The notes below the pieces were generated by a model. It saw only the letters and a list, made by a program, of their open reading frames with translations. It did no database searches and was not told where the DNA came from. DNA of 64,000 nucleotides from Anthopleura xanthogrammica (lineage: Eukaryota > Cnidaria > Anthozoa > Actiniaria > Actiniidae), in NCBI GenBank assembly GCA_964019055.1, contig OZ025209.1, positions 6,249,071 through 6,313,070 on the forward strand. The letters run 5' to 3'. The position numbers and the translations under genes are program-made. Numbering within the stretch: the first letter of the stretch is position 1; each line of letters starts with the position of its first letter. Shown one piece after another: positions 24,773 to 37,400 of the stretch.

Positions 24773-27700
24773 CTGAGGATTCAAAACAAGGATGCTTATC
24801 GTTAGGACAATTGCATGAAAGAATCGAGAGAAATACGAGAAACGAAATCATATGAATAATTTGTCGTATGTAAGTAGAGTTTCTAGTTGGTTCTCTCCTG
24901 TGCTTCGAGGGTTTTTCTCCGGGTTCTCCGGTTTTCCTTCTTACCCAAAAATCAACTTCTAAATTTCGTCCAATTCGATCATGGGGCGAGGGGCGAGGGC
25001 CACAGGTTTGTTAGCCACTGGCTATTAAGTGCTACCCTCGTAAAACTAGGATGTTCTTTTTTTTTATAAATTTGTCGTGCAGTTAACATTCTTTGAAGAG
25101 CGAATGTTGCTCATATTACTTCTTCGCGCGCAACAGGTTTTCACTTAGAAAAGTTCGTGTTTTTACAACAAAGTCGACGTTTTCTGCGTGAGTTGATAAT
25201 ACGAGCAGCATTTGCATTGCAGCTACCAATGGAGCAATGTCGCGCGACAAGCTGCATTGTTTCGTTGCCCTTATTTTCGCATCTTTAAATATAGGAACAG
25301 GACTAGTTGTAACGAAGAAGTTATTCAGTTATACCTGTGGGCGGTAGCAAGAACCGATTAACATGGATCCATGAACTAGCAGACGAAGAAGGCAAGTGCC
25401 TAAAGCAGTCATCCCTCTCTCAGGGGTTGCGGCTCTTTCTCTTCTATCAGAAGGACCAAGAACATGTCCTTTGCTTGTGAGATCATTCCTGTACAGATGT
25501 GGATGGAAAGACAAGATTTTTAGCGAACCGCTTTGCAAAGAAATGTAAGAAAAAAAACATTAAAAAATACATCTTTTAATTTTTCGTGCTCCGTTCAGTA
25601 ATACGGCCAGAAATTTGAGTCCAGAAATCAATATAGCATAAACTTTGAAGAATGCTTGAGCTCTTTTTTCTCACTTTATAAAGTGGAGCGAATTTTCACG
25701 CTAGGGGAATAGACTCATTACTTTCGAGTACGTCTATAGCGATGCTTCTTCTGTTGCATTAAAATATACAACATGGATCTAAATAAATCTTCCTCACGTA
25801 CGTTCGTGCTGGTCTGTTGCCTGATGTTAGTTGATGGTTGACTCCACCGATTGTCTTCTCACAGCCTGGTACTTTGCATTTGCTAGATTCTGTTGGCCTG
25901 CCGCACTAGGATGACACAAAAGGAATGTCAAAATCAACCATGAAATATATATTCGGCGCTGAACAGTTCTTACAGCCTGTAACTAAAAACTGAGTTTCCA
26001 TTTAATTCCTGAAAAAAATGTTTTTCTTACCTCAGTGACCAGATAAGGATGACCATTTTCACATTCTAAATTATAAGAAAGTAAATGAATAAACATTAGT
26101 CATTGACCAACATTTAATTTTCATAACACATGGACAAATGCGACCTGGAATTGATTTCCAATTCGTATCAAAAGCCAGGAGGAGGAGGAGGAGGAGGAGG
26201 AGGAGGAGGAGGAGGAGGAGGAGGATGGTGAGGATAATGGTTGTGAAGATGATGATGATGTTGATGGTGGAAATGTTGAGTGATGGCGATGATGATGCTG
26301 ATGATGTTGATGATGGTGGTGATGATGATGATTGATTGTGAAGATAATGATGGTGATGATCGTGATGGTGGGGATGTTGAGTGATGGCGATGAGGATGAT
26401 GAGGTTGATGATGGTGGTGGTGATGATGATTGATTGTGAAGATAATGATGGTGATGATCGTGATGGTGGGGATGTTGAGTGATGGCGATAATGCTGATGA
26501 TGTTGATGATGGTGGTGGTGATGATGATTGATTGTGAAGATAATGATGGTGATGATCGTGATGGTGGGGATGTTGAGTGATGGCGATGAGGATGATGATG
26601 TTGATGATGGTGGTGGTGGCACTAACCATCAATGTACTACTACATGTATTCCTTCTTACCATAAAAAGCGCCCGCTGTTATTGACGCCCTTACATACTCT
26701 AGAGGGTCTTCAGGCATCGTTGGAAGAAACGAATCCTACCGAGGAATGCAATCAACTACTCAACTAGGCCTGGAGAAATGTTTTCCTATCTCACTATATG
26801 GGATTTCATAATATAGTTTGAATTATAGTACGCGCGTGCTGATTGGTCGAGAACTAGGTGTGCTTTATTTGTGAACGGAGCACGGTTGCTGACGCCATCG
26901 GCGCGCCAGGGTTCGAAATTCCCACAAGATAATTGGCTAAATGCGAGTTGGCTAAATCACAGATATCGAGTGAAAATAAATTGAATTCGCATTTTCTAGC
27001 TAGTTCTCTTTTTAGAAAATAATCATGAAATGCACTAAAAAGTTGAAATTCTAACCCTGGCGCACGCGCTGCAAACTTTGCAAAGAAGTGCAAGAAAACA
27101 GCATTGAAAACTACAACAGATTTTTTTTAAATTTCTTTTTCACGCGTGTCCCTTCGGCATGCCTGCAAAATTAGGAAAAATATGCCAAACGAAAAGGATC
27201 TATTTCATCACATGAAGAAGGGTTTCGGATATTTCGAAGGTGCGTAGGCATATATAAGCAACAAAATCTTCACCAACCTTTTTTGAAATAGCTGTAGAAT
27301 AGATATACTCTAACATCATAAATATAAGCACAAAATTGTTCCTGTTTTTCTGGTGCATCAATCATAACATCAATTATCATGAAGTTTACACTTACGTTCA
27401 TAGTTTCAGGGCGTAAAGCAAGACTATCAAGAGGCCCCAACAGGTCATCATTTTCCCGCGAAAACAGCAAAGCAGCAAGATGAATGACAATCTCTAACAC
27501 GCTCGTGTCCCATGGTGTTTTCCCTGCAAGGACATACATGCTTTTGATACTGCTTTTGGAATGGGTTTCAGAAATTAGTTCCATTGATAGTTGGCGTGCC
27601 TGCAAGAAAATCGAAATTTGTTAGTAATTACTTTGCAATCAATATGCGTTTTAAGTTACTTAGGAACCGTTTATTATTTATCAAGTGGGGGGGGGGGGGG

Positions 27701-30700
27701 GGGGGGGGATATAGTAAAATGATAATAGCTGATAATGACCCCGTATTCATTATCAACATTTTGAAGGCTCTTCCAAACACAATTTATGAATTATTTCAAG
27801 AACCCCTTTTTCTAGGGCCCCAATTTTCTTATCCACCCTCCCCTCTGATAAATAATTAATGAACAGTCCATTAAGCTCAGCATATAGGCTTGGCTTTTTT
27901 GGGGCACTGGCGGAAAAAGGGATTCTAGTTCGATCATTGACTTAATAATAATATCTTTAGTCGACTTCATTTTAATGCGTGTGGCCTATTTGTGAACGCA
28001 CTTTCTCCAAGTAATATGCTAAGCATCGTCAGTTTTATTTTGAGAGATCAGCATCTGGTTCTTTGATCAGTTCAAGCTCATCTGCTATCAACTGACGCCA
28101 ACCGCGGTGCACACTAAATCTCGTGTCTCCATCATTTGTCCATTTGTAAAGGCACTTATACAAGATTAACATCGAAAGAAAGAAAGCGATATAAGTGAGT
28201 AAAGTCTATGAACACCTCGACCAGCGTACCGACCACCCATTCCCGAGTTCCTGCGGGATGCACATATTCTTCGTATTCTTATGTGCGCTTTTCGCACAAG
28301 GCCTTGGGCTTTCGTACATAATTTCATTAGCAGCCCCCTCACATTCGAGAACTCGGGCGTGGGCTATAACTCACTATGTGCCTGGTAATACAAACCTTGT
28401 TGTTTAGATATGCCGAGTCCCGAAGGAACGTTTCCAAATTTTGCCTTGCCTGAAGTGTATAAAGGACAGCGATTTAAAATTAATTGTTGTATATAGAATA
28501 TCTAATGGGACTTCGTTTTTAGATCTGATATATATATAGTGCAAATCAGGACTAATGCTTAAAACTCCACGACGACAACCTTGAGCTGAAATAAGGCTCA
28601 CTATATAAAAGGTTCGTTGTCAGGAAAAAAAAACCCATTAAATTTCATGTTTAAAAGAAAAATGGTCATAATATGGTTTTAACTTACCATTGGTGAAACC
28701 CGTCTACCTTCAGTAATCTCTTGAAATATTCCCAAAAGTAATGCTGCACTTTTTGATTCAACAGTACCTTTCATTCCCTGAAAAAAAAAATACAGTGAAT
28801 AAAGCTCTTTATGAGAACAGCTTTATGTTCCAGAAAAAGAAACATCACGAAATAGACTCAAGTTTTACCTTGAGCATGTCCTCTACTCTGCTCATGTCTC
28901 GACTGACTAAGGATCTGGAGACCATTTCCCGCAGTTCTTGATATTGATCCCCATAGACTAGGAATCTGTCTTGGGATACCTTTTAAAAAATAACACTTGC
29001 GTTGGAATCATTTTGTTATTGTGAAAACAATGTAGGGATAAAATAGAAGAACTAAAAAGAACTGTTGTCTTCAAAAACGGCGGTTTGTATCGAATACGAA
29101 ACTGGTGTATTGTTTTGACCTTATCCCTTATTGATTCCTAACCTTAACAGAAGCTCCTGCTTCAGACGGCAAAATCCAATCCAAGTCGCTATTTTGCGCT
29201 AAGTTGTTAATGGACTGAAATCCATGCTTTCTGGAAAGCTGTTTGAGCAGAAACAACTTTGGGGTTGATGTTATCGACGGATCGTCTTGCACACACATTG
29301 TGCGTACTTCGACGAGAAGCTTACAAAAGAGGCTTTTCACCTCGGGGTGCGACCATTTCTGTTCGTCCTGTTCAGTTTGGCGTTGATACATCAGCTCTGC
29401 AGCTAATGACAACACGACCCTACTACGAGCGATTCCTTCCAGCCAATTAATGCTTAAAGTTTGCTGATCTTTACGTCCATAGAATAAGGTGAAAGCTTTC
29501 TTGCAGTCCTTTGTGATAATACGTAGTTTTTGGTTAAGAGAAAGGTCGCAGGTTTCCTTGGCAAACCTGCCGTTGAAAGAATCCTGAATAAGTTGGAACA
29601 GTAAAAGTTAATATATACATTAGGTATAAACTGTATAAAGTAAAGTTTGTGAACTAGGTATTGCATGATTTTGGTCTTATCCTTATTCTGGAGTTTGGAT
29701 CGAGGGTACTTGGCATGAACGTAATCATTATTGTTACCTGATTCTTACAAGGAATTGGAATTTCGTGTGAAACCAAAAAAAATATTGTATTCCTGTGAAG
29801 TGCCCCTGAAATTTGATGTTGATGAGCCTGTCGCTGCCAGGTTATTAGGAGACAGCATATTCCTTTCGATAGATCAGTCTTATGACAAACTTACTTCCAT
29901 ACACTGGACACACATGACAAAGACCTCAACAGCGTGTTCAACATCCTCCACTTTTGCAAAGCTTCGAGCTTTAGTTATAAAATCATCCATATACTTCTTC
30001 ACTTGTTTGTCACTGTAGAATCAAAATGAAAGCCGAAATATGTTAACGCGAGGTCCTATCATTAATGAGCATATTAGGTGTTTGTAGAGAGGATTGAATT
30101 TGCCAATTGATGGTACGCAAGCATTCATACACAAGACACTAGTCAAAAGACAAAGACATAACGGTAATGTTGGAGGTATCAACAGATGAGGATCATGAGA
30201 AATATTTTGTTAAATACCACCAACATTGCCGCGGTTATAACCGGGAGGAAATTCTGGTAGCAGAAGGGTGAGCTTATAATCGTTCTTACAACCGGGAACC
30301 GGGATTCTACGGTATAGCGGACGGGGTTGGTTGGAGTGTGGGGTGAGCCTTATAGATATCGTAGAGATTAGGTAATAATATTGTTGAGCAGATTTTACCT
30401 TGATCTTAAGAGCTGTTGCAACAAGAACGATCTGACAACAGGTGTTGAATCTACACCATGATCTGGAAATGGCGAGAATGACTTTGTGTTCGAGCCCTTG
30501 TGTCCTGTCGCGAAACTCATGAGAAGACAGAACGTGTCGTGTTCCAACGAACCACATGGCGAATGACCAAAGCAAAACAGTGAAACCACCTCCATAAAGA
30601 AGGAGTTACAATGATTTCGAAATTCCTTCACGTTTTCTATTGCTTTTCTGTGAGGAGAAGAGGAAAAGATGAACAGAGAAAAAACTAAAAGATTTTTTTT

Positions 30701-33700
30701 TCCACAAACACCCCGGCAGTATTTTCAAAATCTTGAGAATGGCCATCGTCAAATTTCCCCAGCCCCCTTCTCCCTGTGGGTAATACTTATAGCTGCCATC
30801 GATGAAAACCCAATTATTGAAATGTGTGTCGTTACCTCATAGCCTTGGATTCACTGGGTACATAATCGGCTGGAAATTGCGTCCGGCATTCTGAACAAGT
30901 AGAATGATTACTAGACCAACGTGTAGCGCACTCTAAACAACTACAGTGACCACAAGGCGCAACTGAGGGTATTCCAAACTCACGTCTACAGATGGGGCAA
31001 GTCATGGTATCGGAACTAAACATAAAGAAATAAAGAAAAGATAAAGGAATAAATGACTAAAAAAAAGGGACAAAGGACAGATGATAGGAAGAAAGGATAT
31101 AAGGAGAGAACGAGCAAGTTAAAGAATGAATGAAAAATGAAAGGATGTATGCATCAAATAATTATAGATCCTTCTCTGTTATTGAAAAAGAATACGGTTA
31201 TCCTCAAGTGCAGAGACTGCTGGAACTCTGGGTAACACAAACACAAAGAATTTCGAAGTGAAAGAACATTGACAATAGGGAAAAGGATACTTCTTACCAC
31301 TTGTTTCGTCTACTGAGATCCTGGCTGCAGTCCAGTAGGAACCTTTCTAGTCGATGAACATAGGAAGCCTTCAAGAAATTTGGATCTTCTCCAAGTACCT
31401 AAGAGTATATCAATGAATCCTTGGCATCAGATTTAAAGGTGCGGATACACGATTTTTTATGCGCTTTTGCATGCAACGTCATCGGCAACGTCGCAATTTG
31501 CAAAAAGTAGAAACGTGGTGACATGGTGCGACCTAGTTTTTGCGACGACGAATGAAAAGCGCATCGTTTGTCCGTACAATAATTGTGTATTACCTTCCAA
31601 AGCTTATCAACATATTGTTTGGTTTTGTCAGCATTCAGTTGTCGGCAAGCATTGCACACGTCATCGATGAACAGTCTAACAACATTTAAACGTTGCCACA
31701 TCAACCTAAATATCAATTAAAGTAGTTCTAACTATTAGTTCCTTTTGTTGGGCTGATTAACACCATTATTTTGCGACTCCCAAAAGAGTTCAAAAATTGG
31801 AATAAGAAAAAGAATTCGAAGAGGATTCTGGTGGTAGGGGTATCAAGATGTAATAAGGGGGAAAATTGAGTAAAACAATTGTGTATTTATTAAGATTTAT
31901 TAAAATTGTGTATCAAATTCAAATGTGAATCAAATAAAAGGAAGATGTAATAAGTTAAGGGAAATGAATTCAATACTTATTGATCCCACATAAATTGAAT
32001 AGTTGAATGGTGAAATATTTCTTGATTTGATTGCTTACCAGATCTGCTTGAGCAACTCCTTTTCTTCTTCCTCATATCGTCCAGTCTCCACATAGGTCTT
32101 GGAGAAGACATCTTTTGATGTCATAGTTTCAATGTTTTTTCTTACATTTAAAACCCTTCCACACCATTGATTCCTGTGCTTACACGTGTCTAAGTCTTGA
32201 GAACTAGGTTCTAGTGTTTCCAAACAGGCCAACAGACTTGCAACGTCGATACCCTGAGAACGACAAGACCTGTATTAGGGTACCAGGGGACTGACCTTCG
32301 CCACCGAGTCCGCTAAAAACTACATAGCTCAGAAACTACTTATCTAATGTCTTTAAAAGTATATATTTTGTTGACTCTGAATAAATACAGACTTCAACAA
32401 TGTTGATCATTTTTTGATCAATCTCATCAGTGCGAGCTTTATAATTTTCGACCGCCCCCCCCCCCTTTTCAAGAAGTTTATATTTGAAACGAAGTTAACT
32501 CTGAGTAAATGAGTCTGTAATCAAGCAGTATTATAGGAATACAAAAAAGGGAATTAGTATGACGTGTTGAACTCTCTCTCTCTCTCCCTTATGCCACAAA
32601 ACCAATGGCTCAAGTTTTAAATATTAGCTGCAAAAAAATATGTTTTTCAACAAAAACTTAACATAAAGCATAACCCACCAGAGGACGCGGGCTTCTAGAT
32701 AACAATGTCGGTAACCTAGGCTCTGCTTTGACCAGTTGATTGAAGTTGTTGATCCTTGGTTGAATCAGATTGTACGTTATGTGAATGGCAGCAAAATCCA
32801 AGGCTGCTTTTTCCTCATTTCTCTTTTGAAAGTCCATCAAAATGGAGTTGCAAACCAGCTTGAAACATAAAACAAACAAAAAGTATTTATAATGTTAATA
32901 ATTCTGCGGTTGGCAAAAAAAAATTATTAAAAAAAATTATAAGGAAAACATGGCTTATAAATTCCTATAGCGCTTCCCCTTTAAGATGATTCATTCATGC
33001 AATGGGTATAGACCGCGTCTTGAACTAAATCCCAACGTCCAGTGAATCTGAATGACCCAGTCTAGTGAATCTGACAATGACACGAGTGAATCTGACAATG
33101 GCACGAGTGAATCTGACAATGACACGAGTGAATCTGACAATGGCACGAGTGAATCTGACAATGGCACGAGTGAATCTGACAATGACACGAGTGAATCTGA
33201 CAATGGCACGAGTGAATCTGACAATTGCACGAGTGAATCTGACAATGACACGAGTGAATCTGACAATGACACGAGTGAATCTGAATGACCCAGTCTAGTG
33301 AATCTGACAATGGCACGAGTGAATCTAAATGACCCAGTCTAGTGAATCTGACAATGGCACGAGTGAATCTGAATGACCCAGTCTAGTGAATCTGACAATG
33401 GCACGAGTGAATCTGAATGACCCAGTCTAGTGAATCTGACAATGGCACGAGTGAATCTGAATGACCCAGTCTAGTGAATCTGACAATGACTCTCGTCGGT
33501 GAATCTGACAATGACACTAGTGAATCGGACGAGAACTCTATTTTATGTAAATTTTTTTCAAATGATACAAACCTGGATCTCTTCATCTGGTGGCTCATTG
33601 GTAGGCTCATACACAATGTGAACAAAGTCATGAAGATATCGCATCACAGCCTCTTCTTCCTTTCCCTCTTGTTTGATTATCTTAAAAATTTGGCTGAGCT

Positions 33701-33914
33701 CTGAGCTTTCCAATATATTACGTAGCTTCTGCTCTCCTAAAGAAAAATGTTGATAGGTATTGAATCATATAATGTAGAGAGAGAAGATTCCTAAACTTCC
33801 ATGATACATATAAACATGAAAGTATCTTTATCAAAAATATTTTTGAAAACCATTTCTTCAGATATTAGACAACTGTCTGTATCAGTGCCTAACCAAACAA
33901 ATAAATAAATAGAA

Positions 33915-34005
<91 letters not shown>

Positions 34006-34425
34006 ATGATGATGATGATGTTGTTGATGGTGGTGATGATGATGATGATGATGATGTTGGTGATGGTGGTGATGATGATGATGATGATGATGTTGGTGAT
34101 GGTGATGGTGATGATGATGGTGGTGATGATGATGATGATGTTGGTGATGGTGGTGATGATGATGATGATGATGATGTTGGTGATGGTGATGGTGATGATG
34201 ATGGTGGTGATGATGATGATGATGTTGGTGATGGTGGTGATGATGATGATGATGATGATGTTGGTGATGGTGATGGTGATGATGATGGTGGTGATGATGA
34301 TGATGATGTTGGTGATGGTGGTGATGATGATGATGATGATGATGTTGGTGATGGTGATGATGATGATGATGTTGTTGATGGTGGTGATGATGATGACGAT
34401 GATGATGTTGATGATGATGGTGGTG

Positions 34426-34472
<47 letters not shown>

Positions 34473-37400
34473 GAGGAGGAGGAGGAGGAGGAGGAGGATG
34501 ATGACGATAAATAATTCATTTTGTTCTTACTTGAATGACTCGAGACATCAGACGCTCCTCTCATCAGGTCATCGATCAAACTTTTGATCAGCCACGAGAA
34601 TGGAAAACGGCAACGAAAAGGGTGCTTTCCTCGTCCTGACACGGGGACCTGTTCATGGGTTGTACCGCGTCTGGAGGGGTCATAGTGTATCTTACACAGT
34701 CGATCATTGTCAAAAATGGAGTTCCATAACCTGCGAAAAAGAAGCATTTTCAAGTTAAACCATGTACCAGATAATTTCAGACTTGAATCCTAAGTTTTTT
34801 TGCACTCCAATAAATAGGATAATCTCCCTTGATGAGCCGTTGATAGACTCTTGGAGAAAACACGGAGAAAAAATAAAGTTAAATAAAAAAAATAAAAAAA
34901 AGGAATACGAGTCTGCGTGCTACGTTGAGTTATATAAGCACGCGGGAAATTGTGAGAACCCGAGAGAAGTGTTAGGATTACAGCTAGAGTTAACAACAAC
35001 TTCCTTCGCGACGTACCCAATCGAATGCTACATTCTACATTGTAGATCTTACGCGTGTGTTGGCAACTGCGAAAGGCTGTTTCGTTTGCTTTGCCTCTGG
35101 TAAAATCTTTCTCAATCGAAATTGAGCAAGACAGCCAACGAGGCTCTTCAGTCCTCATGGTTATATCTGCATGGTTTCCATTGAAGCTAGGTTCTCATAA
35201 AACGGGGTTCAAGAATTCGTGTTACATTTTGCTAACATAATTTCTCTAAAATCGTGTTACCTGGATATCCATTGACTGTTTTCTTGTTCTCTCAGAAGAT
35301 CAAGATTACAGTCTCCGTCTACACAAACCAAAACTTTGGCTAGCAAAGGTTCTATCTCAGACAGCATTCTGTGGTGTAACGCCTTCACAAAGGTACCATA
35401 CTCATGTACGCTAATTTCTTCAAGTGCCTCGCGACGCACCCAGTCGAATGCTCGAAAGCCAATACATTTGTTCTTTTCTTCTAGAAGCTTGTAGATCTTA
35501 GAATGTAGAATTCTTGCAAATGATTGCTCGGCTGCAATAAAACAAAACGCTGAAGTTTCGAGTTTTCTTTGCTCAGGGTTAGCCTCAATTTTGCGTATAG
35601 AATATTCATGTATTCCAGTGAAGGTCCGTGGAATTTTAAACTGTTTGTATTGTTTAAGTTGTGCATTCTTTACTTTACCGTTAGTATTCGTGAACATTTA
35701 GACGCTCAAATGAGCCTATCCCTGAGTATATGTGAGTCTGTAATCAAGGAACCCAGGGGTATTGTACGAATTTGGAAAAGGTCTTTTCGAGCTCTTGTCA
35801 TTAATTAAACTTTTAACTTTGTCCAGTGAAGTCAGGCTACCTGAGTAGATCAGATGCGAACTTGAACGCTAAGAATTCAAAAACGAATAGCCGTTGTTTA
35901 CTAACCTGGTAAGTTGGCATAGTTTTCGGGAAGAAGTTTCAAAAGTATGTTTATTCTTTCAGTAGTCCTGTCCAGCATGGAAGGGTGATCTCTAAGCCGT
36001 CCAGCTGCAGACTGGATACTTTTACGCAACAACACCATAACATCAAAGTTGCTGTACGACTTCTGGTCTGCATCCTTCCTTTGTCTTGTGTGTACCTCGT
36101 GAAGCCTACCATGCTCAAGTTGGACGTCTTCTTCTGATACTTGTCCTAGAACGGTGTCGTTGGTTTCCATTGCTTCTGTATCACTTCTCAAAAGATTAAC
36201 ATTACTTTCATTTAAAGTAATACCAGGAGTCTCTTCATCATCATCAGCAGCAGCATTAAGGACAGCAACGTCATCATCATCGTCATCTACCTCCATCGTA
36301 TCTTCTTTCCTGTTCTCCTCCCTCTCGTCTTCTCTTTCGGGTTTTTCCTCTGCAACAACTTCTTTCATTTCAATATCTTGGCAATTCACCTCTGGTTTAA
36401 GAAGGTCACTAATAGACTGACCAAGAAGACATTCTATTGGAGGAATCTGATTGGTCGCTGGACACAAATCATCTATGTGAACTGATTCCCACGTGCCACC
36501 TTGGAAACCTACGAAGTTTTTGCATCCCCCTTTGACACGTGGTAACTGTGCGATGATCATCAGGTTAACAGGCGGGACATTTTCATCCTGTTACCAAAAT
36601 AAACGAGGTTATTAAAATTGAAACAAAAAATGGCTAAAATAAATTTTGTGAGTACCAAAGTTTGCCAAGAAAAGGAACGTCCAGGACTATACAAACGGAG
36701 AGCATTTTTGGCAAGAATCGATTTCGATAGTCAAAATCACCCGTTCCAGTGTGGACGAAAAGCCAAAACGGATGAAAAATATGCATTTTCAAATTATTTA
36801 TCTTGGTAAGTGTCGACATGGACTCAGTTAACTGAGCTCTACTTTTACCGTCATAACGTTCGTAGAACAAAATGATATGCTACTGAAACGATGTTTCTTA
36901 AGGTGGCTCCATAGGGTATTAAGGCAATACCAATCAATAGGAAATAACATTATATGGCTAATACAGACTAACACATTGATGTGCTAAATTACTCTATAGA
37001 GCCACCTTAAAATATCCAAAGCTCCAAAAGGACAAGAGATATAACGTTTGTCATCACGTGGTTATCAGCATGCATTTTTCGAGTGCTAAAGGACCGGTCA
37101 TTATTTATCGCATGCATGGGTGGATTTTTGTTGCGAGATCATAAAGATGAACGGATCCCCCCCCCCCCCCCAAGAGGTGTTATCTTTTTTAATGATCCCC
37201 CCTCACTAGCGTAGTCAGTACCATTTGCTTTTCAGTAAGCATGTCTGTTCTTTTAAGACGTTGATCCATGAGTAAGTGACGGGTGCATGAAAGGAGGTTA
37301 AAGTTCTCGTCACTTGAATCACACTGCACAACAAGTAGCCCTTCATTCATGTTTAATGTTTGAAGAAAATCTCTGAAGGGGCAAAAACAAAATAAACGTT

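Noticed and set aside
26071..26662. His/Ser/Ile-rich frames
   Set aside because: GAT-rich tandem repeat within an intron, no conservation or splice logic.
33040..33520. CRISPR-like array
   Set aside because: Units are contiguous 21-bp and 44-bp tandem repeats without unique spacers, in an animal intron.
33791..34753. 320-residue Ser/Pro frame and the Met/Val frame opposite
   Set aside because: Microsatellite translation; only the first part (34531-34730) is real coding sequence, RNF213 exon 41.
35532..35697. N-terminal extension of exon 40
   Set aside because: This part matches the dispersed repeat at 23340-23490 in reverse; the TTGCAG acceptor at 35532 is in phase with exon 39.
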